Assembly (NCBI GenBank): GCA_040758525.1
Contig: JBFLVQ010000201.1
Span: 1-13,617 of the forward strand
Source of the DNA: JBFLVQ01 sp040758525
GTDB lineage: Bacteria > Acidobacteriota > Blastocatellia > Chloracidobacteriales > JADJPF01
Direction of reading: 5' to 3'
Length of the DNA: 13,617 bases
Under the pieces are notes generated by a model. That model was not told where the DNA came from. It made no database searches and saw nothing but the letters and a program-made list of their open reading frames with translations. Below, in pieces: positions 1-6,080 of the stretch (position 1 is the stretch's first letter; each line of letters starts with the position of its first letter). Both the position numbers and the translations under genes were made by a program.

Positions 1-1865
1 AAATAGAGTTCACTGTCTAGTGCACGCTTAATATTTTTAGCTTGACGAAAACCATGCTGTTCACCTTCAAAAGGAACATAAGCCACTGGCAGACCCTTGG
101 CACGTAGTGCTGCTACCATCATCTCTGCTTGATTAGGTGGAACGACTTTGTCATCAAGCCCCTGAAAAAGTATCACTGGACAAGAGAGACGATCAGTAAA
201 GTGAATTGGTGATCGCTCTTTGTATAGATCGATTCGTTCTGGATAAGGACCAATTAAGCGATCCAGATAACGTGCTTCAAACTTGTGTGTATCTTGTACC
301 AGCACATCTAGATCACTTACTCCATAGTAACTGGCGCCTGCCTTGAAAGTATCGCGGAAGGTAAGCGCACATAGTGTAGTGTAACCACCGGCGCTGCCAC
401 CATCAATGGCCAACCGATTGCCATCAACCAGTCCACGCTCGATCAGATAGCGCACACCATTAACACAATCATCTACATCAGCAACTCCCCACTGCCCATT
501 AAGTTGTTGACGGTAAGCACGCCCATAACCACTACTACCACGATAATTGACATCTAGCACAGCAATACCGCGACTGGTCCAATATTGAATCGTGAGATTA
601 AACCTTGTCGAAGCTGCAGAAGTGGGACCGCCATGACTCTTGACCAACAAGGGTGCCTTCTCGCCTGATGGCGCTTTGTAATCACGATTCTTAGGTGGAT
701 AGAAGAAGGCATGAGCTGTTAATCCAGACGTAGTGGGAAACTCGATTGCCTGTGGAATTGATAAGTAACCAGAATCGATCTCGATACTGGTTGCCCGACG
801 TAGTACTTGCCGCACCCCCGTGGTCAATTCTACTTCTACGATCGATGTTGGCTCTATCGCTGAACCACCACGTAATAATACCTGCCCAGACCGTGTATGT
901 ACATTTGCAATGTCGGTATAAGGAAGCTCTATTGGTGTAAGCGTACGTGTAGTAGTATCCAAACTGGCTAATCGACTGCTTCCTCGCTCTAGATAGCTAC
1001 AGATAATACGTTCAGCCGATTCGAAAGCATAGAAGGACATGCCAAAGACCCACTGTGGGTTAGCAAATTCTGCTGCCATCTTACATAGCGATTCGCTATG
1101 GCCTTGTCGCCAACGATATAGATTCCACCACCCAGTTCGATCAGAAACAAAGTGCAGTAGCCCATCTGGTGACCATTCTGGTTGGCAGATCGATTCATCA
1201 GCTCCACCAGCAATACGTTCTGCTTTTGCTAGTGAGCCATCCTCTTTAATCTCTGCTATCCATAATTCTGTGCCATCCCAGGGCATATTGGGATGACGCC
1301 AGGTAAGCCAAGCAAGTCGTCTATTGTCAGGACTGAGGCGAGGAGAAGAGTAGAAGTCATTACCAGCAACCAACTCCTTAATTTCTCCACTACCATTAAG
1401 GGAAATACTCACTAATGTGTTGATTGGCTCATGTCCAGCTACACTATGATCTTCTCGTACACAGATAAGCCGATTAAGCTGGCGATCGATGACAATATCA
1501 GCATAGCGCCAAGCCTGCTCAGGGGTAATCGATTCAGGAGTAGCGCCAGCAACGACACGGTAAATTCGTTGATCAGCAAAGTTAGAAAAGTAAACCGTTC
1601 CATCTAATACTACATAGTCACCGCCACCATATTCATGCACACGTGTACGAGCATTAAATGGTGGCGGCGTGATATCTGTAAGCTGCCCATCTGGGGTTCG
1701 GCGAACAATTACATTGCGACCACCTTCGGAAGGTCGCATCTCAATCCAATATAGATCCTCACCATCAGATGTGAGTTCTTCCAATCCAATCGCGCCAGTA
1801 ACAATCAGATCGGAAGTGATAGGAGATTTCCAGCAACCATATGGTGCTACCTGTTTTTCCGTCAT
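1..1865 (-). CDS. S9-family serine peptidase (acylaminoacyl-peptidase/prolyl-oligopeptidase type), 3' end cut by window edge
   Basis: The frame is open from an ATG at 1865-1863 to the window edge (621 codons, no stop), so only the extreme C-terminus is missing. A GAGG site lies about 7 bases before the ATG. The N-terminal part (about residues 30-380) is rich in repeats of the kind 'SPDNRRLAWLTW' and 'WSPDGLLHFVSDRTG', typical of the beta-propeller of S9 peptidases. The C-terminal part (about 400-621) is an alpha/beta-hydrolase domain. It contains HGGPT (411-415), the nucleophile motif GGSAGGY with Ser491, Asp572 in GLDDKVVPPNQ, and His604 in GEQHGF, giving a complete catalytic triad. No signal peptide or membrane segment is seen at the N-terminus, so a cytosolic enzyme that trims short peptides or acyl-peptides is likely. 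It is the last visible gene of a group with the hydrolase (19-base gap) and the methyltransferase. The exact substrate (dipeptidyl, acylaminoacyl or prolyl) cannot be told from the sequence. Confidence 0.93.
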   Translation of the reverse strand, partial: MTEKQVAPYGCWKSPITSDLIVTGAIGLEELTSDGEDLYWIEMRPSEGGRNVIVRRTPDGQLTDITPPPFNARTRVHEYGGGDYVVLDGTVYFSNFADQRIYRVVAGATPESITPEQAWRYADIVIDRQLNRLICVREDHSVAGHEPINTLVSISLNGSGEIKELVAGNDFYSSPRLSPDNRRLAWLTWRHPNMPWDGTELWIAEIKEDGSLAKAERIAGGADESICQPEWSPDGLLHFVSDRTGWWNLYRWRQGHSESLCKMAAEFANPQWVFGMSFYAFESAERIICSYLERGSSRLASLDTTTRTLTPIELPYTDIANVHTRSGQVLLRGGSAIEPTSIVEVELTTGVRQVLRRATSIEIDSGYLSIPQAIEFPTTSGLTAHAFFYPPKNRDYKAPSGEKAPLLVKSHGGPTSAASTRFNLTIQYWTSRGIAVLDVNYRGSSGYGRAYRQQLNGQWGVADVDDCVNGVRYLIERGLVDGNRLAIDGGSAGGYTTLCALTFRDTFKAGASYYGVSDLDVLVQDTHKFEARYLDRLIGPYPERIDLYKERSPIHFTDRLSCPVILFQGLDDKVVPPNQAEMMVAALRAKGLPVAYVPFEGEQHGFRQAKNIKRALDSELY

Positions 1866-1884
1866 ATCAAATCCTCAAATAAAC

Positions 1885-2691
1885 TTATTTTACTAGTCCT
1901 GATAAAAACTCCCCTGCTCGCTCACTAGATTCGGCTGCCCAGGCACGCTCGCTATGAGGGCTATGGCCAGCACCTTTGATAATTAACATCGTAGCAGATG
2001 GCAACTGCTTACCTATATCTGCTAATTCGCCTGGTTCGGTGCGTGGATCATCACTGCCATGAACGAAGGCGGTCGGCACTTTTAGTTGTGAGAGCTGTCC
2101 ATTGTAGAAATCCTTCTCCCCTTGCTCGCTCTGCTTAATAATCTCTAACCAAACACGGCCACCATTGGCAAGCACTGTGCGCCAATAGTCTGCGCCATGC
2201 TCACGAGCCATTACTGTGCAGACACGTTCACCTAGTTGCTCAGGATTGTTAAGCATGGTTTGAAAGAATGCTACTGAACTGGTCTTAGCACGACGGTAAT
2301 GAAAGGCTTCCAATATCAGGCCAAGAAAGCGTGTAGGAGCTTGTAAGCCCATTATTGCTGCAATCACGGCGCCGTCGCTATGTCCCCATAATATTGCCTG
2401 TGGAATCTCTAATATATCAAGAAATCTGATCATTTCACCAGCCGCGCAATGATGAAAATTGATAGGGAAATGATACATCTTCGTTGAGCGACCATAGCCA
2501 GAACGATCTGGAATAATGATGCTAAACTTCTCTGCAAAAGCCTTAATCTGATGCTCGAAAGGATATACTTCATAACCCCAACCGCCATGTAGAAAGATCA
2601 GCGGTATGCCTTCACCACAGCTACGATAGTGTATCTGCACTGGACCTATATCTGGCAATAGCGGTGAGTCTGGAATTAACGTGAATGGCAA
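1885..2691 (-). CDS. alpha/beta-hydrolase fold protein
   Basis: This 268-residue single-domain protein has the full set of alpha/beta-hydrolase landmarks: the oxyanion-hole motif HGGWG (35-39), 'DRSGYGRS' after strand 4, the nucleophile elbow GHSDG with Ser105, the acid in HGSDDP (Asp214 or Asp215) and the catalytic His243 in GAGHSPH. Length is normal for esterase/proline iminopeptidase/haloperoxidase-like members. No signal peptide is seen. The start is TTG at 2691-2689; a strong TGAGGTG site that overlaps the stop codon of the methyltransferase gene supports it, and no ATG lies near the N-terminus. The close spacing on both sides (9 bases upstream, 19 downstream) argues for co-transcription and translational coupling with the methyltransferase and the S9 peptidase. 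The reaction (esterase, lactonase, aminopeptidase or C-C hydrolase) cannot be assigned; all key residues are intact, so it should be an active hydrolase. Confidence 0.92.
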   Translation of the reverse strand: MPFTLIPDSPLLPDIGPVQIHYRSCGEGIPLIFLHGGWGYEVYPFEHQIKAFAEKFSIIIPDRSGYGRSTKMYHFPINFHHCAAGEMIRFLDILEIPQAILWGHSDGAVIAAIMGLQAPTRFLGLILEAFHYRRAKTSSVAFFQTMLNNPEQLGERVCTVMAREHGADYWRTVLANGGRVWLEIIKQSEQGEKDFYNGQLSQLKVPTAFVHGSDDPRTEPGELADIGKQLPSATMLIIKGAGHSPHSERAWAAESSERAGEFLSGLVK

Positions 2692-2696
2692 GACAG

Positions 2697-2702
2697 CACC
2701 TC
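2697..2702 (-). promoter_or_regulatory. Ribosome binding site for the TTG-initiated hydrolase
   Basis: On the minus strand GAGGTG lies 5-7 bases before the TTG at 2691-2689 and overlaps the TGA stop codon (2703-2701) of the methyltransferase gene. The placement supports TTG as the true start and suggests that ribosomes finishing the upstream gene re-initiate here. Confidence 0.7.
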
Positions 2703-3324
2703 ACTTCTCGCCACTAGCGACAAAGATGCTGATACAAGCTTGGTCTACGCTTGTCTGTGAAGGCACCGTACAATTTTCACCAATATAATCTACTACTACA
2801 TTATGTAGACCAGCAGCAATAAACCAATTTTTGACATCTTCACGCTTGAAACCGAGCCAGCGATCGTGGTGCTCGATACGTAGAAACTCAAATTGATGCT
2901 CATCTGCATCAGTGATTGTGAGTCGCCCTTTGGGTTTAAGAATACGTACCATTTCATGGATCGCATCAAGAGGGGTCTCAACATGATGTAGATACATATT
3001 GGCAAAAACGTAATCAACCTCTTCGTTACCGATCGGCAACTCTTCAGCCTCGCCTAGGCGATAATCAATTTCACCACTGCCAGCAAACTTCCTCTGCATC
3101 TCTACTAACATTGCTTCCGATCGATCTACCGCAATCACTTTGAGACCATGCTGGAGCAGTCCTGTGGTGATAAAGCCAGTGCCTGCTCCTATGTCGGCAG
3201 CAAGTCGGCCAGTTACCACCCCTGCCACCGCAAAAGCCTTCTCTCGCACATTGTCGGAATAGAAGTTAACCCGCATCTTGTCCCAATCTTTGGCTACTTG
3301 ATCAAAAAACTGCTCGCTACTCAT
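2701..3324 (-). CDS. class I SAM-dependent methyltransferase
   Basis: This 207-residue protein has a Rossmann-type methyltransferase core. Motif I is DIGAGTG (44-50), which binds SAM. An acidic residue ends strand 2 (Asp67 in VIAVDRSEAM), followed by 'GEAEELPIGNEEVDYVFANMYLHHV' (91-115), the motif II/III region of the UbiE/ArsM type, and 'EMVRILKPKGRLTITD' (124-139). The C-terminal 'RWLGFKREDVKNWFIAAGL' (155-173) resembles the tail of methyltransferase domains that are often fused to, or found beside, ArsR-type regulators; no regulator is fused here. No cysteine-rich arsenite-binding pattern is seen, so arsenic methylation is not supported and the substrate is unknown. The ATG at 3324-3322 is preceded by a perfect GGGAGG site 7 bases away. 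It is the first gene of the three-gene group that continues with the hydrolase and the peptidase, and a promoter-like sequence lies just upstream. Confidence 0.93.
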   Translation of the reverse strand: MSSEQFFDQVAKDWDKMRVNFYSDNVREKAFAVAGVVTGRLAADIGAGTGFITTGLLQHGLKVIAVDRSEAMLVEMQRKFAGSGEIDYRLGEAEELPIGNEEVDYVFANMYLHHVETPLDAIHEMVRILKPKGRLTITDADEHQFEFLRIEHHDRWLGFKREDVKNWFIAAGLHNVVVDYIGENCTVPSQTSVDQACISIFVASGEK

Positions 3325-3359
3325 AATTATCCTCCCTACAAATTGACAGGGAAATAAGG

Positions 3360-3389
3360 ATTATAACCATAGAAGTCATACAAGGGCAA
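3360..3389 (-). promoter_or_regulatory. Predicted sigma-70-type promoter for the methyltransferase-hydrolase-peptidase group
   Basis: On the minus strand a perfect TATAAT (3365-3360) follows TTGCCC (3389-3384, four of six matches to TTGACA) with an 18-base spacer. Transcription would begin near 3353, giving a leader of about 30 bases with a GGGAGG ribosome site before the methyltransferase ATG at 3324. The -10 sits in the decamer GTTATAATCC, which recurs exactly in the promoter region of the next gene upstream (4168-4177). This is a prediction from consensus and position only. Confidence 0.5.
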
Positions 3390-3437
3390 AGAATGGCAGG
3401 CATATTGGCCCGGGCCTTGGTAAAAGCGGCTGGTAAT

Positions 3438-4118
3438 TTAGGAACGTTTACGTCGGCTGGTAGTGCGTGGACTGGTAGTGCGTGGAAGTGCCGCGGCCGC
3501 CGGTTCATTAGCAACTCCTAAAGCATCTAGTACACGATCCTGTAGATGTAGACCCAGGCTATGTACATAGTGCTCAGCAAGGATCTGTTCGTCACTAAGG
3601 TCAAAGACATAGCTTTTGAAATTGCGGCGCATCAATTCGTCTAGGATCGCATCTGCCTGACTAGGAGCAAAGAGTTTGCAAGGATCTCCAATCACAATAT
3701 GCTGTAGTGGCACTACCGTCTCAGCCGGCACACGTGTCTGTATATGCACAATTGCTCCTACGGTCACAGCAGCATTGCGCTCAATAATAGAGCCATTGAG
3801 TATAACCGTACGAGCCCCTACAAAGGCGCGATACTCAAGCGTAGCGCCGCTAACATAGGCAGATGGCCCGACCAATGCATAATCACCGATCGTGACAGGG
3901 AAACTGCGTGTACGTCCACCCGCAGCACGAATCACGGCATTTTCCATAATCACATTTCCCTTACCGATACGTACAGGCGCTCCCTCGGAAGTGATCACGG
4001 CGCCATAAAGCACACGTGTATCAGCAGCTATTGTGACATCACCAGAAACAACTGCATTTGGTGCAATATAGGCACTGGGATCGATAATAGGCCGTTTGCC
4101 CCTATGTTCAATAATCAT
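3438..4118 (-). CDS. gamma-carbonic anhydrase-like left-handed beta-helix protein lacking the zinc histidines
   Basis: This 226-residue protein opens with the family signature 'GKRPIIDPSAYIAPNAVVSGDVTI' (7-30) and continues with hexapeptide repeats of the [LIV]GxxxxI type to about residue 145, ending in 'HIVIGDPCKLF'. This is the left-handed beta-helix fold of gamma-class carbonic anhydrases and related acyltransferase-like proteins. In active members three His bind zinc, in the contexts 'xVIH', 'VGH' and 'LHG'. Here the matching places read AVIR (Arg64), VGP (Pro85) and VSG (Ser90), so zinc binding and carbonic anhydrase activity seem lost; it may be a scaffold or bind another ligand. A helical part (about 152-200) is followed by a low-complexity basic tail with a PRTTS repeat. 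ATG 4118-4116 is preceded by GGAGGAG. It has its own promoter-like sequence and is separated by more than 100 bases on each side, so it is probably transcribed on its own or read through into the methyltransferase group. Confidence 0.85.
   Translation of the reverse strand: MIIEHRGKRPIIDPSAYIAPNAVVSGDVTIAADTRVLYGAVITSEGAPVRIGKGNVIMENAVIRAAGGRTRSFPVTIGDYALVGPSAYVSGATLEYRAFVGARTVILNGSIIERNAAVTVGAIVHIQTRVPAETVVPLQHIVIGDPCKLFAPSQADAILDELMRRNFKSYVFDLSDEQILAEHYVHSLGLHLQDRVLDALGVANEPAAAALPRTTSPRTTSRRKRS
3457..3486. repeat. Exact 15-bp tandem duplication (two copies) coding for a PRTTS repeat
   Basis: The 15-mer ctggtagtgcgtgga (plus strand) occurs twice in direct succession, 3457-3471 and 3472-3486. 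It lies in frame inside the C-terminal coding region of the gamma-CA-like gene and produces the residues PRTTSPRTTS just before the terminal RRKRS. Perfect copies of a multiple of three suggest a recent slippage or duplication tolerated in a disordered tail. Confidence 0.85.
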
Positions 4119-4169
4119 ACTTCTCCTCCGGAAAGTTAAATCGGCATTGGATCTACTGACATTTCCGGG

Positions 4170-4178
4170 ATTATAACA
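4170..4178 (-). promoter_or_regulatory. Predicted extended -10 promoter for the gamma-CA-like gene
   Basis: On the minus strand the sequence reads TGTTATAAT, an exact extended -10 (TGnTATAAT), so a good -35 is not needed; the -35 position (CTGGTA with a 17-base spacer) is poor and falls inside the upstream hairpin. Predicted transcription start is near 4163, giving a leader of about 45 bases with GGAGGAG before the ATG at 4118. The decamer GTTATAATCC is shared exactly with the predicted promoter at 3360-3389. Confidence 0.5.
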
Positions 4179-4181
4179 GAA

Positions 4182-4200
4182 GGCTGGCGCGCTACCAGCC
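4182..4200 (-). terminator. Possible terminator hairpin at the end of the chemosensory operon
   Basis: On the minus strand GGCTGG - TAGCGCG - CCAGCC forms a 6-bp GC-rich stem with a 7-base loop about 105 bases after the cheW stop, followed by TTCTGTTAT. The U-run is poor, so termination may be weak or factor-assisted. It sits immediately upstream of, and partly within the -35 zone of, the predicted promoter for the next gene. Confidence 0.35.
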
Positions 4201-4306
4201 GAATTTCTAATTATCCGCCGGCGAGATAAAAAGCAGGCTTATAAGCAATACATTAGCTAAGGTTGGCAAGCTGATCAGATAACTAGGTCTGCTTTTGCGA
4301 CCTTGA

Positions 4307-4789
4307 TCAATTCTGCGAGGCGCTACCGTAGAGAATATTGGTTAGATCTTCTAGTCTGCCCAATTCTTCGGCACTTAATATACGCCGTAGATCGAGCATT
4401 ATAATTAAGCGCTCGCTTATGCGTGCTATGCCAGTGATATATTGTGCCCCTACTTCGCTAATCAATTCAGGTGGTGGAGCAATCATATCTGGTGATACAC
4501 GCAGAATTTCGTTGGCAGAATCGACAATAAGCCCCATTAGCCGCCCATCAGACTCCATAATGATGATGCGAGTGCTCTTCTCGTGTGGCGCCACGGGCGC
4601 ATGTAGCCGCTTACGCATATCTATCACAGTTACAATACGGCCACGTAGATTGATAATCCCCTCTACAAAGTCATAGCTATCTGGCACAGGGGTAACATCT
4701 TGATAAGGAATAATCTCTTTGATTAAGCCTATCTCGACGCCAAAGACCTCATTGCCGATCTTAAATACAATAAGTTGCTCTTTTGCCAT
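4307..4789 (-). CDS. cheW: CheW chemotaxis coupling protein
   Basis: This 160-residue protein is a single CheW domain. The opening 'QLIVFKIGNEVFGVEIGLIKEII' (5-27) and the signature 'VEGIINLRGRIVTVIDMRKRL' (42-62) are typical, as are 'IIMESDGRLMGLIVDSANEILRV' (76-98) and 'YITGIARISERLIIMLDLRRIL' (117-138). CheW joins the cytoplasmic tip of methyl-accepting receptors to the CheA regulatory domain in the chemosensory array. The frame extends back to a GTG at 4813, but the ATG at 4789 has an AAAGGAG site 6 bases upstream and fits the usual CheW N-terminus, so it is preferred. It is the last gene of the chemosensory cluster, 26 bases after a single-domain receiver gene. A C-terminal extension of about 20 residues ('AEELGRLEDLTNILYGSASQN') after the core domain has no recognised motif. 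Confidence 0.95.
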   Translation of the reverse strand: MAKEQLIVFKIGNEVFGVEIGLIKEIIPYQDVTPVPDSYDFVEGIINLRGRIVTVIDMRKRLHAPVAPHEKSTRIIIMESDGRLMGLIVDSANEILRVSPDMIAPPPELISEVGAQYITGIARISERLIIMLDLRRILSAEELGRLEDLTNILYGSASQN

Positions 4790-4795
4790 CGCGCT

Positions 4796-4802
4796 CTCCT
4801 TT
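4796..4802 (-). promoter_or_regulatory. Ribosome binding site that fixes the cheW start
   Basis: AAAGGAG on the minus strand lies 6 bases before the ATG at 4789. It falls inside the longer reading frame that begins at GTG 4813, which argues against that earlier start. Confidence 0.75.
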
Positions 4803-4815
4803 CTGCCCGTCACGC

Positions 4816-5190
4816 TCAGGCGAACAGCTTACCAATAATCTCCTTAAGGCGTATTGTTGAGATCGGTTTAAGCAAATATTCATTGGCTCCCATTGAGAGG
4901 CCGCGTTGGATATCTGCCTCTTCGCCTTTGGTGCTGATAATTATGATCGGCACATTCTGGTTTACTTCACGCAACTTGCCGATCAGCTCTAATCCATCCA
5001 TGTTGGGCATCTTAATATCAGTGAGCACTAGGTCGAAATTACCAGCCTGAAACTTCTCAAAGCCGTCCTTACCGTCGAAGGCCTCTACTAGCGTAAGCGG
5101 CCCTACTCCGTCCAGCTTGCGTAGCGCCATTATCAGAAGCTGACGCATAGTGGCGGAATCATCGACAACCAGGAATTTTCTTTCTGCCAT
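4816..5190 (-). CDS. cheY: CheY-like single-domain response regulator (cheW-proximal)
   Basis: This 124-residue protein is one receiver domain with nothing attached. Conserved residues are all present: the acidic pair Asp10-Asp11 (VVDDS), the phospho-accepting Asp58 in TDIKMPNMDG, Ser86 in IIISTKG and Lys108 in LLKPI. It should accept phosphate from CheA and then bind a target (a motor switch, a pilus component or another protein) or serve as a phosphate sink for the second receiver of the cluster. The frame extends to an ATG at 5232, but that start has GAGG directly abutting it. The ATG at 5190 has GGGAG at a normal distance and gives the usual CheY N-terminus, so it is preferred. The gene lies between the GAF protein (57-base gap) and cheW (26-base gap), in the same presumed transcript. 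Confidence 0.93.
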   Translation of the reverse strand: MAERKFLVVDDSATMRQLLIMALRKLDGVGPLTLVEAFDGKDGFEKFQAGNFDLVLTDIKMPNMDGLELIGKLREVNQNVPIIIISTKGEEADIQRGLSMGANEYLLKPISTIRLKEIIGKLFA

Positions 5191-5247
5191 AATCTCTCTC
5201 CCATCCACACAAGTAAGTTTCGCTAATCGCATCCTCGCGCTTGCCGA

Positions 5248-6060
5248 TCAATGCGAACGCAATAGATTCATAAATCCTTCGATCGTACGCAACTTGCGCT
5301 CCGTGCCCTGGTAGAGCTTGGAACTTACCAGTGCCGTGGCAGCATGTCCTGCCAGCAAGTTGAGCAACTCATAGTCGAGTGCAGTAAAACCACGCTTCTG
5401 ACCAAGTAACTTGTAAATGCTGATGACGCCCACTAAATGTTCCTTGAGCTTGAGCGGCAGACAGATAAGCGTCTCGCTGCCCTGGTTCATCAAGTCCCCA
5501 TCACCACGGTAGGGCTCTTTACGAGCTGCTACCGCTCCTTCAATACCTTGTCCAAGCGGAATACGACCCTTGGGAAAACGCCTTGCCCCGGCTTCTCCAC
5601 CGGCAAAGATTAACTCTTTAGCCTCTTCATCCATAATAAAGATGGCAAACTCCTCTGCACCGATCAAATTGAGTAAGATCTCTACAATAATCTGGATCAC
5701 CTCGTTTAGATCGAGAGTAGAGTGGAGTTGATGACTAGCAACATAAAGATTAGCTAATCCTTCATTCTGTTCTTCAACTTGCAAATAACGTTGGACAAAA
5801 TCCTTATTCTCAGCCTCTACTTCGCCAAAACGCCGTTCCAGCCATTCAATACGACGGCGCAGTTGATCATTTTCACCACGTACCCGCGCCATCTCTTCAC
5901 CATTGGCATCCAATAGCTCCTTCTCAAGCTGTACAATACGCAGGCGCAACCGCTCGTTCTCACGTAGCAGCTCTTCAGTAAACTGCTTACCACGCCGGAT
6001 CGTTTCTAATAACTCCTCACTGCGGGCGAAGAGCTTCAGTATCTCCTCATTCTGCCCCAT
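5248..6060 (-). CDS. coiled-coil and GAF-domain protein of the chemosensory operon
   Basis: This 270-residue protein has two parts. Residues 1-105 are a long, highly charged helix with leucine/isoleucine heptads ('ERLRLRIVQLEKELL', 'DQLRRRIEWLERRFGEVEAEN'), a predicted coiled coil. Residues about 108-250 form a GAF domain: 'LHSTLDLNEVIQIIVEILLNLIGAEEFAIFIMDEEAKEL', 'IPLGQGIEGAVAARKEPY', 'LICLPLKLKEHLVGVISIYKL' and 'LDYELLNLLAGHAATAL'. GAF domains bind small molecules, cofactors or partner proteins. A C-terminal helix (251-270) ends the protein; there is no kinase, cyclase, receiver or DNA-binding domain, so signal passage must be by protein contact. No cysteine in a phytochrome-like position and no haem motif is evident. 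ATG 6060-6058 is preceded by AAGGAG at 7 bases. It sits between the cheX-like and receiver genes with short gaps, so a role as an extra input or structural element of the array is inferred. Confidence 0.85.
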   Translation of the reverse strand: MGQNEEILKLFARSEELLETIRRGKQFTEELLRENERLRLRIVQLEKELLDANGEEMARVRGENDQLRRRIEWLERRFGEVEAENKDFVQRYLQVEEQNEGLANLYVASHQLHSTLDLNEVIQIIVEILLNLIGAEEFAIFIMDEEAKELIFAGGEAGARRFPKGRIPLGQGIEGAVAARKEPYRGDGDLMNQGSETLICLPLKLKEHLVGVISIYKLLGQKRGFTALDYELLNLLAGHAATALVSSKLYQGTERKLRTIEGFMNLLRSH

Positions 6061-6080
6061 GACACGACTCCTTAGTAGTG

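Noticed and set aside
2701..3324. Arsenite methyltransferase (ArsM) assignment
   Set aside because: The core resembles the UbiE/ArsM group, but the conserved cysteines needed for As(III) binding are not present and no ars gene is nearby.
3409..3418. GGCCCGGGCC palindrome in the gap between the gamma-CA-like gene and the methyltransferase as a terminator
   Set aside because: A perfect palindrome without a loop and without a following U-run is not a plausible hairpin terminator.
3744..4139. 131-codon plus-strand frame opposite the gamma-CA-like gene
   Set aside because: The opposite strand encodes a clear beta-helix family protein; this frame has no family features and ends in its promoter region.
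4237..4246. GCTTATAAGC palindrome followed by CTGCTTTTT on the minus strand after cheW as a terminator
   Set aside because: The palindrome leaves no loop and its stem would be about three AT-rich pairs; the T-run is not adjacent. The GC-rich hairpin at 4182-4200 is the better candidate.
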